Assembly (NCBI GenBank): GCA_030267965.1
Contig: BRYA01000204.1
Location: 1 to 64,000, forward strand
Reading direction: 5' to 3'
Length of the DNA stretch: 64,000 bases
Source of the DNA: Triparma columacea
Lineage: Eukaryota; Sar; Bolidophyceae; Parmales; Triparmaceae
Below the pieces are notes generated by a model. The model was not told the DNA's origin, made no database searches, and saw nothing but the letters and a program-made list of their open reading frames with translations. Position numbers and translations under genes: made by a program. Positions 31,206 to 44,800 of the stretch are shown here, one piece after another (position 1 is the first letter of the stretch; each line of letters opens with the position of its first letter).

Positions 31206-33480
31206 CTACCAGCCATGACCGTTATTGTCCCTCCCACGATTGAAACGTTCGAAGGAGTTGCTCCTCTCTCTGTTCCTATCCCCACCTCTGGACTGGCTGG
31301 CGGTGTCGCTCCTGCCGCGGATGTTGCCGTAGGGCGACTCGTTGCTGTATCCGCCTTGGGAAGCGGGGGTACTCTGGTGATCTCCACGTCCAAAGGATCC
31401 TCCTCCGCCACGATCGGAGTAAGAGGAGGAGGGATGGGCGTTGTTGCCTGAGTTGGTTGACGTGGAGAAATCGCGCTGAAAGCCTGAGTTGCCGTAGCCT
31501 GACGTTCCTCCTCCACCATAGCCTGCTCCTCCGTCACGCTGCTGGCTGCCGCCGTAGCCTCCTGACCCTCCTCCTCCTCCATAGACTGATCCTCCGTCAC
31601 GCTGCTGGCTGCTGCCGTAGCCTCCTGGCGCTCCTCCTCCTCCATAGGCTGATCCTCCATCACGCTGCTGGCTGCCGCCGTAGCCTCCTGGCGCTCCTCC
31701 TCCTCCATAGGCTGATCCTCCGTCACGCTGCTGGTTGCTGCCGTAGCCTCCTGGCGCGCCTCCTCCTCCATAGGCTGATCCTCCATCACGCTGCTGGCTG
31801 CCGCCGTAGCCTCCTGGCGCTCCTCCTCCTCCATAGGCTGATCCCCCATCACGCTGCTGGTTGCTGCCGTAGCCTCTCGACGTTCCTCCTCCTCCATAGC
31901 CTTCTCCTCCATCACGCTGCTGGCTGCCGCCGTAGCCTCCTGGCGCTCCTCCTCCTCCATAGGCTGATCCTCCATCACGCTGCTGGCTGCCGCCGTAGCC
32001 TCCTGGCGCTCCTCCTCCTCCATAGGCTGATCCTCCATCACGCTGCTGGTTGCTGCCGTAGCCTCTCGACGTTCCTCCTCCTCCATAGCCTTCTCCTCCA
32101 TCACGCTGCTGGCTGCCGCCGTAGCCTCCTGGCGCGCCTCCTCCTCCATAGGCTGATCCTCCATCACGCTGCTGGTGTTGGTTGCCACCGTAGCCTCCTG
32201 GCGCTCCTCCTCCTCCATAGGCTGATCCTCCATCACGCTGCTGGCTGCCGCCGTAGCCTCCTGGCGCTCCTCCTCCTCCATAGGCTGATCCTCCGTCACG
32301 CTGCTGGTTGCCGCCGTAACCTCCCGTACTGTTCCCTCCTCCACCTCCGTAATGATCGCTTCCACCTCCTCCACCGTAAGAGTTCGTGGCCGCCCTAGAT
32401 GCAACACTGGGAGCATCCTGGGAGTCAGCGTCAAGCTTGGAATCCTTGCGAGGCTTGAACGGGCGGGGGGTCCTCACATAACGATCGGCGTCCCTCTCCT
32501 TGGGACCCCCGTCGTCACTCTTTGCAAATCGAGGACCGACTTCGATGAAGCTGTTCTTGGCCGCCTCGACAATGAGTCTGTGGCGATCAGCGAATCGCGA
32601 AAGTGTTAAGGATGGTGAGGACAAGAGTTACACCGAAAAATACCACATGTCCATGATGTTGCACGTTACTTGTCTAGCTGTGCTGTTGACAGTGCTCACC
32701 TCCTCACGTTCTCGCCCGTGGACTGTTCGCTGGGGGTGGCGAAGTCGAAGTGGAATATCTGAGTATTCTCGTCAACCGAAGCCTTGATGTACTTCCCGTG
32801 CAGGATTTCGATGCAGGCCTGTTGCTCCTCGGGTGTACCGAACTCGACGAATGTCAAGCCGCCTTTCACGTCGAGCCTCTTGATCCCCTTGAGTTTTGAG
32901 ACGTCGCGTAGGAAGCGAAGGAGGGACTGGGGCAAGGGAGAGGTGAAGGAGAGGCCGCCCAAGCTGTGGATTCTAGCCTTGTCACGATCTTTCCTGACCT
33001 TAGACACAATGTTGGGGTGCAAGGTCGTCGGCTGGTAAATAGTAGTGTCGGGTTCCGCGTCTGCGTCGGGGGTCACGGTCCTCTCGTCGACGTCTTCCAT
33101 GGTATCGTCCTCGGCGTCGTCTACAAACTTGATGTGGTTGGGGTTGTCTGACCTGGCCTTGAAGGAGAGTTGGACTCCTTCATCATCGTTGTACGTTTTG
33201 GTCTCGCCAGAGAAAGTAGGGACATCCTGGTTCGCTGTGATAGTCTCACGAGTTGCAGCAACCTACGTGAGAGTTAAGGAATGGGGGAAGGGGCGGTGAT
33301 AGCAGGGGTGAGTCCTCTTGGGGTTGTTGGAAAAACGTTGAGATGCACTGTTTTGCGATTTCTCGACACCCTCGCTCGTCTCCTTAGCCCTCAATACCTA
33401 GTTTCACTCACCTTGAACGACGTAACGTTGACAATCTTAGTCACTTTCATCGGTTTTATCTGCAGGAGCCTCGGATTCAT
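31206..33480 (-). CDS. Glycine-rich repeat RNA-binding-like protein
   Basis: Exons 33480-33412, 33262-32700 and 32577-31206 join in phase to 667 residues. The start is uncertain: AUGs at 33480 and 33450 are both in frame and the frame is open upstream to a possible splice acceptor near 33545. An RRM-like fold is plausible at about residues 120-190 (IKRLDVKGGLTFVEFGTPEE, then ACIEILHGKYIKAS). After a basic linker the protein has about 14 copies of a 21-residue unit QQRDGGSAYGGGGAPGGYGG, then an RGG/RS-rich tail. It is probably an hnRNP-like or stress-granule-type protein that phase-separates. The repeat DNA is 63 bp per unit and keeps three different reading frames open. Confidence 0.75.
31490..32340. 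repeat. 63-bp coding minisatellite (about 14 units)
   Basis: Tandem units of 63 bp containing CTCCTCCTCCTCCATAGGCTGA and CATCACGCTGCTGGCTGCC-like segments on the + strand. They encode the glycine-rich repeat of the minus-strand protein. Units come in two alternating subtypes (SAYGGGGAPGGY and EGYGGGGTSRGY), showing that blocks of units were duplicated together. Confidence 0.9.
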
Positions 33481-33988
33481 GAGAAGTGAGGTTGAATTGC
33501 TGCTTACGATACCCCTCAATGACTTCCTTGACGTTGTCACCCCCCTCTGAAGGAGATTGATGGGATAGCTAAGGGAATATTGTTGAGTGTTTGAATGGGG
33601 GGTGAGGAAGTTGGTGTGTTAGATGAGAAGCGAAACCCCGAAACAATGGGGCCAGATTTTGGGCGAATGAAAGAGATGGTGTAGGATTTAAATGGATATG
33701 ATTGAGAACACATCACTCACTTGGTCAGCAACACCGTGTTCTTTGGGGAGCGAATGGTGTGATTCAGTCTCATTTGAGAAGAAGAAGAATTTGGATCCAG
33801 AGCAGAATTGCAGGACTGGAGGACTGAAGATAAAAGGCTCTTTTCCTGCTGCATATACTTGGCAGTCTACGCTGTTCTTCCCCGTTTTCTATTTCTATAA
33901 ATCTGTCCATTACTCTACTTTCATAACTGAAAAACTCGTTTCCACATAGTTTTAGCCTCAAGCTCCGACTGGTTGTGAAGAGATTGCC
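33481..33988. promoter_or_regulatory. Divergent intergenic region (RNA-binding protein / NSUN5)
   Basis: 508 bp between outward-facing genes. It must hold both promoters and perhaps a 5' non-coding or N-terminal exon of the RNA-binding gene, because CAATCTCCTTCAG near 33545 (minus strand) looks like a 3' splice site. No other gene or repeat is visible. Confidence 0.45.
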
Positions 33989-35732
33989 ATGGCTCGCAAC
34001 GCTCAGAACTTGATAGATATAGCCACGAACATCCTGCTAACCAATGAGAGGGAGCATTCTACGGGCTTGAAAAATTTGCTGTATGACGCAAAGGTTGCTG
34101 CTGGCCAGAGGAGTATGCTTTTTGCCATGGTTAATGGGGCCTTCAAGGAGCGTGACCAGCTCTTCGCCGTGGCTGATGAAGAGGGACTTATGGATGCAGT
34201 GGCACTCCCGTCCTCCCTGCTCCCCAATCCGCTGCCTAAGAGGGACTTCACAGAGTTGCAGGTAGTTTTGTACGAGGCATTGCTCGGTTCCAGGCGAGTG
34301 AGGGGAACTTCTGCCATAGTTGACCTCGTGAAGGGAAGAAAGGCGTCGCTTCAGAAGACGCTGGCAAGGTGAGAATGGACAATAATACGACGACGATATT
34401 ATGGCGAAGGAGCGCACTCCATTTTTTCACTTAACCAAATTTCTTCCGGTTCACTTCGCTCGCCGCAGTCGGAGGAAGCGCGGTGCGACGAACAAGTACG
34501 TCCCAAAGGTGCAAATGCCTAGGTACGTCCGGGTGAACTACCTGCTGAGTAGCGACGCTGAGGCAGAGGAACACCTCAAATCTTACGGGTATGATTTCGT
34601 GCCTAAATTTTCAACTTCCTCAGACAACACCGTCAATGTCGCCAAGAATTGTGCCCAGTGGGACCCGGTGGTGCCTGGTCTGTTCGCCTTGGCTCCAGGG
34701 ACGTCAATGCACGGTGACGAGCTAGTTGAATCCGGAGCTCTCGTGCTTCAGGATCGGAGCAGTTGCCTTACTGCCCTCGCGCTCTCCCCCCCTCCCGACG
34801 CCAAGTGCGTAGACACTTGTAGTGCCCCCGGGAATAAGACGATGCACGTGGCCTCATTGATGGGGCCGAATGCAACCGGGTCTGTCTCCGCCTTTGAGCG
34901 GTCGCATCAGCGGTACCTGACTCTCGAGCGGCGTATCGGAGTTCAGGGAGGCGAGGGATTTGTCAAGCCAATCGAAAGGGATTTCATGTCTGTCGATGTA
35001 AATTCTGAATTTCAGGACGTGACCCACATCATAATAGATCCTTCATGTTCAGGATCTGGCTTAGTTGCTAGCTACGGAGCTGGTACGAAGGTGGAACTGG
35101 GTGAGGACGAAAACGATATCGTTACTTCAAACGGCGTCGATGAGGAGACTGTTTTGGAGCTTGCAAGGGCTCAAACTGAATTGATCCTGCACGCGATGCA
35201 GCTCCCAAGTGCGAAGACGATTGCGTACTCGACCTGCTCAGTGCACCGAACTGAGAATGAGGACGTCGTCTTGAATGTGCTCAACTCCAATCCCGACTGG
35301 GAGTGCGTTCCAGCCGTCCCTAAGTGGCCGCATCGGGGTTTGGACATTGAAGAGTTCAAGAGCTTCGCGAGCAACGTTTGCAGAGCTGACTACGAGAAGG
35401 ACTCGACGAATGGCTTTTTCGTTGCGCGTTTTGAGAAAAAGGAGAAAGACGAGGTGGCGAAGAACGATAAGGTGGTGCCGAAGGATGTTGAGAAAGACGC
35501 TGTTGAGGACGCAACCTCCGCCGTGGATATTTCAATCAAGAAGCTAACAAGGGCTGTCAAGAAAATGGTGAAGGAGGCCGGCGAGTTGAAGGTCAAAAAA
35601 GTTCGGAAGAGGCTCGCGGCCGAGTTCAAGATTGACGCGAAGGTTGCCAAGAAACGTCTCAAGGAAGTCGTGCAGGCTAGCTCCAAGCTTGAAATTGACG
35701 GGAAGAAAGTAAAGCTGAGGAAGGAAGACTAG
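33989..35732 (+). CDS. NSUN5: NSUN5/Rcm1-type rRNA m5C methyltransferase
   Basis: Exons 33989-34368 and 34469-35732 join in phase to 547 residues. The N-terminal helical domain is followed by MPRYVRVNYLL (start of the NOL1/NOP2/Sun fold). AdoMet site: VDTCSAPGNKTMHVA; motif IV DPSCSGSGLV contains the releasing Cys; motif VI IAYSTCSVHRTENEDVV contains the catalytic Cys. The DPSCSGSG form (rather than PCSG.G with an earlier Pro-Cys) is typical of NSUN5/Rcm1, which makes m5C in domain IV of large-subunit rRNA. The last 100 residues are a lysine-rich helical extension, probably for nucleolar targeting or rRNA contact. The intron tail is TTCACTTCGCTCGCCGCAG. The gene runs in tandem with ATM, 124 bp upstream of it. 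Confidence 0.92.
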
Positions 35733-35856
35733 ATTTTGTTGTGCCCAAAAAATTCTTTCTCACCCCACCTCTGTCCCCTTCCTTCCTCCCCCCAAAGGAC
35801 CAAAAATCCCCAATCCCCAACTCCCTTCCGCTTCCAATCTTTGGCTCTTCACCTAT

Positions 35857-38800
35857 ATGCGCGCCATGTCAAAGCGTAGAGGCGATGTGAATCTATCGAA
35901 TAGGGGCAAGAAAAGGTCGAGAGGAGGAATGAAAGATAGGCAGTCTCTTGGGGGCACCTCAACTGTGTGTAATGTAAAACTTACCGATGCAACTATGAAG
36001 GAGGTAAGGCAGTTATTGCTCAACTCAGACGCTCCTGGGTTATTGTCTCCGGCTTCTTCCCACCTCCCCTATTTCTGACCTCTCCCTCCGTTCCTCTCTC
36101 CCCCGCCCTCTCCCTCCCTCCCTCCCTCGGCTTGCCTCGTTCCCAGTTTATAGCCGCTACTGCGGATTTAAGGTCAGCGGCTCTGTCGACTCGTCGAAAG
36201 GGCTTCGCGAAGATTCATGAACTGTTGACCAACTCATCAACCAGGCGAATGATAAATTCTACTTGCCACATAGCCTACGTGACCTCTGCTTACGGCTTTG
36301 GCCCCCCCGATCCAAGCATGATAAAAGGGAAAGTTAGAGTAGCATATGATCTCGCCGTCGATGCTCTGCTCGTTCATCTGAGTATATGTTTGCAGAAGGG
36401 GTTGAAGAAGGTGTGTGAATCACAGGCCAAGCCCGCCCTCGTATCCCCCCCCTCCCCCACCTCACACAAACCTCTAACCCGACCATACCCCTCCTCTTTC
36501 CCACGCACCCCCCAGTCCAAGGTCAACCATGAGGATATAACTTGCCTATCGAAAATCCTCTCTGCAATAGACGCTGACCACCTCGCAGCCTACCAGTCCC
36601 ACACTCTCAAGTCCGTCCAATCCCGGCCCCTGAATATTCATCTCTCCCCCTCTGTGCTCCTATCTCCCTCTCCCGCCTACCGCAAGGGGTCCAACCCCCC
36701 CTCCTTCTCCCCCCTGACACCCTTTTCTCTCCCTAGCTCGACCCATATTTACCCTGAGACTTACCTGAGCGAAGAGACCCTCAAGCGCCTCGTAGAACAC
36801 TGCATCACGGTACTCTCGGACGAATCGCATCTCGATTCGCACCCCCATCTCTACCAGGATTGTTACTCGTGCTTGCACCACGTATTCACCCTCCCCTCGC
36901 TCGTCGTCGGGCTGAAGAGGACAACGATCGATGTGAGAACGGATGAAAAATGGAAAATTCCACAATGAATTAGGTAGCAACGGCTACAATTCACGCACGT
37001 ACTAATCCCCTTTGGCCGTCGTTCGCTCCTCCTCGCTATCACTTCGTTGCTCACCCCAGCCAACTTACGATCTCCTCTTGGACGACTACAGGACGCTCAC
37101 ACCAATCCAAACATCGAAGCTCCTCAATATGCTTATCACTATTGAATGTAACTATGATAGTCTCTCCAATTCTCACCTCCCTATACTGATCCCTCATTTC
37201 CTTCATACTCTTGCAGAATGCAAGAAGAATCTGCAGACGCACGAAAATGAGACAATTATCATTCACACGTTCCGTTCTCTCCACTCTATCCTCTCAACAT
37301 CGCTTTGCATTCCATCCGAAATGATCGCGTCCCTCTTGCAGACGATTTCGCTTGGTGAGACTTGCTTTGGGTGGGACAATTATCTTAGACTTGCGAGACC
37401 TGAATTCGGCGATGAATGTGGAAACAGGTCGTCGCTTCACTCTCCCTCCCCTGCCGCAATAACTTTCATCCGTCATTCTTACCCCGTTGGCGATTCACTC
37501 TCGCTCGTCGCCGCAGCTTTGCGCATGTATCCTCGCGCTGATCAAAATGGCGTAGAGACAGTCCTATCCTTCCTTTCCTCGTTGGCCAAGCGCTGCACCC
37601 CGACGATGCCGAAGATAGATACGATTTCTCGCACGATTGTCGAGACTGTGACACAGAAACGTTGGGAAGAAGGAAGGCGAAGGAAACGAAAGGTGAGAAA
37701 GAAGGACAACAAAGATTCAACCTAACCCACTTATAACCACTTCACTCACCACCCCCTCACACTAGATTGAAGCCCTTTACACCACCACGGTCTCCCTCTA
37801 CCTCGACCTCTACATGAACTTCCGCCAAATGCGCTACCTGACGACCGTCTCTGAGCACACCTCCCCCTACCTCATCGCCCCCCTCCCCGCTCTCCCGGAG
37901 GACATTCTCACTTCCTTCTTATCTTCGGTCTCCCTTTCCTCCTTCAATCCTACCCCCAACTCTTCCAACTCCGCCCCTCCACTCCAGCACTGGGCAACCT
38001 TATCTGCACTAGTAACCCTCTCTTCTCCCCCTCCCTCCTACATAAATTTCGACCTACTTCACCAACATGTCAAGAGGTACTTGACTTCCCAGCTTCATCC
38101 GGCAGATGACGATATAACGCCCCATGTAATAGATATTCTCCACGAGCTTATTCCTTGCCTTCCTTCGCCTCCCCTCTACAATTACCTCTTACCCCTTCTC
38201 TCGTCCACTGAACACCCTCACATGATTTCTTCCACGCCCGCCATCCTCAGTACCTTGGCAAAGTATGCTAAAATGGACGTCGGAAACCTTTATGGGGTCG
38301 GTCATGTTGTGACTTTCACAGATGTCAACTTACTGCTACCAAATAGCACGACGATAACTCGCCGCCATGAAATCGCTCGAAATTTGGCGTCGACCTTAGC
38401 ATCTCGATTTTCGGAGATGACTTCCAACCTTCCTCGGTCCGATTTCGAAGACCTTTTCCTCCAAGTTAAGGAACTCTGTTCTGATTCTTTCGCTGTCCTT
38501 CACGGCAAGGTGAGAGTTGGCTAAGGTTACAATTACAATGTTGCCATCTCGGGAGGCTCCTTCTTCGCTAACTCTTGTCACTTCGCTCGTTTCCCTCATC
38601 ACAGCCTTTCGACGATATGTCGTCTTCCCTGCTATTCAATACCTCCCTTTATCCTCCAAGTCCCCCCACTGCGTCCTCTTCTTCTCCCCCTGGATCCGCT
38701 AACGTCGTCGGGGAGCTGATGAGCAAAGAACTCTGCGAGTCCTTTGACTCCTTCCTACCTTGCCTTCCCGCTCATGAAGGGCTCACTCAGGCTAAATCCT

Positions 38801-41800
38801 CCACGTCGCCCGTTCCCCACCTCCTCCTTACGCTCATCAAACTCTCAACAACTTCAACATCTCCCCGTGCGGCCTCCTTCCTCATCTCTGACGCGATTTC
38901 AACGTACTCTCACGCCCTACCCTCCCTCTCATTTTGCCGCGTCACCTTCATGCGCTCTTCGACGCTGATCCGGAATATTTTGTCGTTCGCGGCCTACATG
39001 AGTATGTCACCCTCGCCACCCCCCGACCTCCCGAACTGCAAGAAGCTTTACGAGCTCTGCAGTAAAATCATCAAGGGCTTCACTTTGAACCCCTGTCCCT
39101 CTGTTTCCGATAGTTCTCGCCCCGATGATCCTCGGGACGTCGATGGTGCCAAAGGTCACCGAAGGAAGGCCATTTCTCTCGACGACTACTCTGACGACGA
39201 CATGAATACACAGTCAACAGGTAGTCAAAGGGCGTCTACCTTCAGTGACTCGGACTCGGACAGTGACTACCGGCGCTCCTTGAACCTGACGAACTTCACA
39301 CAGAACATTCAAAAGCGAAAAAAAGTGAAACACCAACACACGCAGGACATCCCTTCTCCCGAACATGATCCAGATTCCTTTGCGTATCCTGACTCTGAGG
39401 GGGCTCTCGTAATTGTGGCCATCCTTGCAATCCTATCTCCTACGAAGAAGTCATTGCATATGGTCGCCTCGAATTTTGCCTGGCCTGAGGAAACTTACCT
39501 GGAATTTCGCAAAAAAGGGCACGACGTCCAGCTTTACTATGAGGCTTCCCCTCCAGAGATCATCGCCTGCGTGACGTTGTTCACAACGCCTGCCGCGATC
39601 CTCTCCGACTATCGCCTTCTTCCTCCCAGTGCCGACGACGACGATGATGACGATGACGACGACGACGTCAGTGAAGACAAGGATACCCAATCAAAGGTGA
39701 GAATGGACAAAACAAATATAAGATGATGTTGCGAACATAGTGGGGCCTCCTCATCAATCTAATCTCTTTCGCCCATCGCTTTGCGCAGCTTACTGTGCCT
39801 TTTCTTCTATGCCAGATGTTGCTTCGGGCTCGGCAACTTTCTCCGGCTTCGTCGCCCTTTCACGGTTGTGGTTATGACCTCGTGACGAAATTGGTTACTA
39901 TTGCCAAATCTACCATTACAGACGACGATGCTTCGGACATCATGGATTTGGCGGTAACTAGCGACAAGAAGCTCCGCAGGTCTGTCAAATTTAGGGATGG
40001 TCTGCGTTGCAAGCAGTTGGTTTGCATGACTGCTATATTTCAACACTCGGCTGGCTCGCTCAAGACTGACATCGAGAAGGTATTCGATAATGAACTCTTC
40101 AAATCCATCGGTCACACATCTGAGCAAGTACGTAGGTTGGCGGTCGAAGCAATAGCGGTCGTATTCTCCATCCATGACGATGATGATCATGATAATGATG
40201 TGCTAGTCAGGTTTGACTCCCTCTTAGAAAGTCTCCCCCCTCTCCCTGCGACAGACAATGAAACCAAGATTGTCAAGGCTTGGGAGGCTTACGTTGAAAA
40301 ATCTAACAGCTACAGGAAGGAGAGGGAGCGCGCGGCCCTTGTCGACTTGCGAAAATCTATGGAATCTACTTCCATCGCTTCAATTGCCCAAGTGGTAAAG
40401 TCTACCAAAAATACTGTCGTAGCGCGCAAAGGCTTCTTCAAGCTTATTGAGTTGGCAGCTCATAGGCCCGATCTTAGTGAACCGATTGCCAAGGCGTGCT
40501 TCTCAATGAGCAAAGCCCTCGGTTATCCCTCTCTCGCTGATATGGTCACTGACGATATTGAGCACGTATTGAAGCAGTGGCTCTCAGTCGACCTATCGCT
40601 AAATATGCTTCCTCTACTACTCTGCGATCCTGTCTCTCAGGAGCAGCTCATACAGTGTGGTATCTCATCCATGGAAATGCCTGACATTGACGCTGAAGAG
40701 ACAAACTCTCAATCCAACCAATCTTCCTCGCCTTCCAGCTTCACCCAACTCCCTGCCTCGATGTCAAAGGCTCCTGTTGTCGACGTCGTGCAAATGCAAC
40801 TCGACAGCCAGCACGACTTTCTAAAAGTCAACGCTCCGACCCTTATCCCTCTACTTTTGTCCAACATGGCGAAGACGCCGGGATCGGAGCCTGAGGAAAT
40901 GGAGGGATACGGCCAAAAGAGTGGCGAGTCGTACTCGGAGACACTGGACCTCACCTCAGACAACTCCGGCTTCATGAGGCTGAGCGAGTGCTGCATGCTA
41001 ATTCGTGGAAAGGACTCGGACGATGCCATAGCCAACCTCCTCAAGCAACACGTCCATGATGTTTATTGCGTTACTTTACCCTTGCTGCACAGCGAGGAAG
41101 GCGGGAAGGTGAAGGATAGAGGATTGCATATTATGAGCAAGCTTGTCCGTTGCGCAAATGAAGATACCATCAACAGGCAACTCGCAAAGGTGACAAACAA
41201 GGTAATTCTCCGAATCCTCAAGAAGCTGAGTACTAGGAGCTTCGAAAACTTAGAAGGCAAGAGGCTGCTCAAGGACAATGATTTCTTCCGTGCGATCAAG
41301 GAACTTGCGACATTAAGACACACTGGTGAATCCCCTTTCTCGCACTCCGTGTTTCACGAGGCTGGGAGCTCGGTTGCTGAAGTGTTGATCAACCTCAAGA
41401 GCTGGTTCGACAAAAGCCATAGTTGCAGCGAACACGGGCGCCTCGTAAACACAATGCGCTACGTTGTCACAACAATTGTTACCGAAAGTGAAGAAAAGAT
41501 GGAATCAACCGGCCTTGGCATGTGCATCCAGATTATTTTAGCGCTGCTCATCGAGAAGAAGCTCGGCTCTTTTAGGGTGGACATCCTTGCGATGCTCGAT
41601 TCTCTGGTGTCTGTTTGTCTGAGCGAGAAAGTGGAAGTGGTGAGGAGAAGGAGCAAGTCGCCGGCCAAGAAGACGGAGCTGAGGGGTAACCTTCGGGCTC
41701 AACTTTACCGAATGCTCAATAAGACCGTTCAGACCTTGGTGAACTGTTACGTGACCGCTATGAAGAGGGCTGAAATGGTTGAGGAAGAAGAGAAGGCCAA

Positions 41801-44800
41801 GGATCGGGTGGAGAGTATTGAAAGTCTCGGGTTGCTAGGTTTGGGCGATGTCGGTACAGGCTCGGGTGTCTGGGGCTGGGATGGAGCTTCCGCCAAGGTT
41901 CGAAGAAGGGAGACCGCCCAGATGCTCATCTCGAAGACCAACGAGGAGGAAAGAGTTGTCAAGGAGGGATGCCTGAAGTTACTGAACGACATTCTCATAA
42001 ATTCAGACAGCAGCATGGACGAGGAACTGCTGGCTCTCGACCCGATCCCGCCCTGCGAGGATTTGGGAGAAGAAGACCACCTCACAAGGCTCCTTCAAAA
42101 GTTTCTTCGGAGGACAAGTGTCAAGAGCGACGAGGCAATGTGCTACGTCCACTTGAAAAGATTCGTCAACTTCTGTGTGCGGTACGGAAAGGAGAGAAAG
42201 GGCAAGGCGAAGCAGCAAGGAGCGGAGGGAGTTAAGATTATGCTGAAGCTGATGGAAGAGTCCTTCAGAAACCTAGACAGTATTTACGGGGGAGGGGGGA
42301 AGTTCCTAACCTCCACGGGCGTCCATTACCCCCTCTTCTATGATACGCTGAAGCACATTTCGCAGTTATGTAAAGAGGAGAACGATCAATCTGTAAAGAT
42401 TGCTGCTGCCACCACCCTTGGAAACATATCGCACTACAATTGGGCCGAGTTGGTGGAGGGCGAGGGCGCAACCGCTAGCATGCAAAAGTACGAGCTCGGG
42501 CAAGGCTTTGGCTCCCTCAATACTGAAGGGGAGGACAATGACTACGGCTCCATGCTCGGACTCAAGATAAAGATCCTCAAAAACCTTGGATACAGTATCC
42601 TCACAGACCGCGCCGAGACTGCCCTGATTGCGATGGATACAGCAAAGAAGATCCTGCTGACTAGGGCTGGAGCTCATGCGATGAATATGTTAAGTGAAGA
42701 TGACCCTACAAAGGAGATTTTGGTCGCTATCAGTGGCAATGTAGACAATCCTCCCAGAAGCAAGGTCTATCATAAGGTCGATGACTCGTTCATAAAGTCT
42801 CTATGGGGGAACGGAAAGAAAGTAAATTGCTGGGAGCGGAGGATTTGGACTTGCGAGTCGCCCGATCGTGAGGCTTACGAAGATTGGATCAAGAAACTCG
42901 TTACTGCGATAATCCTTGTGTGCTACTGGCCGTTCAAGGAGAGCGGAGGAAAGAAGAAATCCAGCAATGTCGTGATGAGCGTCGTAGGGGAGGAGGAGGA
43001 GGGAAATTCGGAACAGGGCAGTGAAGTGTTGGAGAACCTTGATGAGATGTTGAAGTTGTGCGCAGAGATGGCGTGCAAGGATGCCAGTTTTGCTGAGGTC
43101 GTATTGCCTGCCCTGGTTCTCGACCTTCTTGAAAAGGGTGGAGAAGGAAGGGGGCAGGGGAGAGGTGAATGGATGATCGGCAACACTGGTGATAGCTTCA
43201 TCAACAGGAAGTTGACGAAGGGATTCGGCCACTTGATTGGCGGGGAGACGATCAATGTAGACGCCATCACGGTTGCTGTCGAAATATTCGATTACCTGAG
43301 GGTGATCACAAACAAGGGTTTCCTGGAGTGGGGAGGGCACACGAAGTGTGCCAACGTACTCAAGGGGAAGACATACCCTACCAATAACCCGACCGAGAGA
43401 AGGAGAAGCAGGACACCAGATTTGTCAGAGAGTCAGAAATACAACGAGAACCTGGGACCCTTGGCGGAATGGAAGGGAATCCCTTTCGGCATCGTGCTTA
43501 GATTGGACGGTTTGAGCGTGGCAAAAGCTTGTCTCAAGGCCAAAAGACCGTGCAGCGCTCTCATGTACCTCGAGACGTACTGTGACAACGTGTTCGGGGG
43601 GAGCTCGGAGTGTCTCAAGGGGTGCGGAGAGCGTGGAGATGGGAAGGGTGATGTTAGTGGCTTCGGTGAGAAGGAGGTTGAGGTGGAGGGAGGGGAGGAG
43701 GAGTTCGAAAGGGACAGGGCTGAGAAGCGTAGGCTGTTGAAGACAGTCTTCCAGCAGGCATATGATATGCTCGGAGAAGAAGACGCAGTGGTTGGGGTTG
43801 AGAATTCAACCATTGGTTTGGACTTCGGGATTCGGGAGGGGGGGGGGGGGGTTGGCGGAGTTAGCGATGTCGGCTTCTTCACGGATCCATGGAAGAAGGT
43901 CAGAAATGCCGACATGAAACTTCAAGGTGGCGCTTCTGGTTGGGGGTGGAAGGTTTGTCTTGGGGAGGGGCTCCAGAAGCTGGGCTTGAACCACGTCGGA
44001 AGTGGATACTTGGATGGAATTGGAAAAATTGAGCAAGGAGAGGCCGAGGAAGACTTCATGAAGCTTCAAGAAATGTGGCACGAGGGGGCTTGGAGGTCAA
44101 TGACTTGGGGAAGAGAAGAGGGAGGGGGGAGGGCGATGGGAGGAGGAGTAAGTAACGGGTTCCACTCGAATCTGCACACTGCTCTCAACAGCGTGCTTCA
44201 GAATGACAGGGATGCCTTCGGAAAGAGCATACAAGATGGTATGAAAGGGGTCGCCGAAGTTGTCGGGAGCACGGCTGATGGGGAGGGTATGATGAGGACC
44301 TTCCTCCAGAACGGCCTGAAGCTTTGGAGTCTCGAGGAGGTCGAGAGGATGGGAAGGGCTATCACCGATGAAAAAGGCAAGGACATTGGGCGTCTCATGG
44401 AAGAATGGAGCGTAGGGAAAGGAGAGGAGGGCTTGAAGTTTTCACAAAGGATGTTCATTGACGATGTTAGGGAGGTCGGGATGAGGATTATCATGAGGAG
44501 GGGGGGTAGGGACGCCAGAGATGAGTTTGCACCGTTCCTTTTCAGGGGGCTCCAAAGGAGACTTACGGAGGCCATCAAGGGGGGGTGGGTGAGGGAGGCG
44601 GGTGGGATCTTAGAAAGGTTGAGAAATTTGGAGGGGATTGAGAGGGACGTCGCCCGGAGCATGGGCCTGGGTTTCTTGGAGCTGAAGCTCTTGGAGGCCG
44701 AGCTGCTGTGGGCGGACGGCGATTTCATGGGTGCGATAAGGTTGGGAAAACTGCTCGTTGAGAAGGGCGCAGCCAACGGGGACGATGGGAAAAAGTTTCT

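Noticed and set aside
31184..32434. Acidic minus-strand repeat frame and Leu/His-rich plus-strand repeat frame
   Set aside because: They exist because the 63-bp repeat has no stops in several frames. The glycine-rich frame is the one that joins in phase to the upstream exons.
33481..33545. Alternative minus-strand frame upstream of the RNA-binding gene (EGYRKQQFNLTSHESEAP)
   Set aside because: It looks protein-like but ends at a stop before the donor, and its alternative donor gives the wrong phase for the next exon.
43835..43855. Poly-G run in ATM suspected as a frameshift
   Set aside because: The reading frame and protein similarity continue on both sides, the run encoding only glycines. 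No frameshift is needed.
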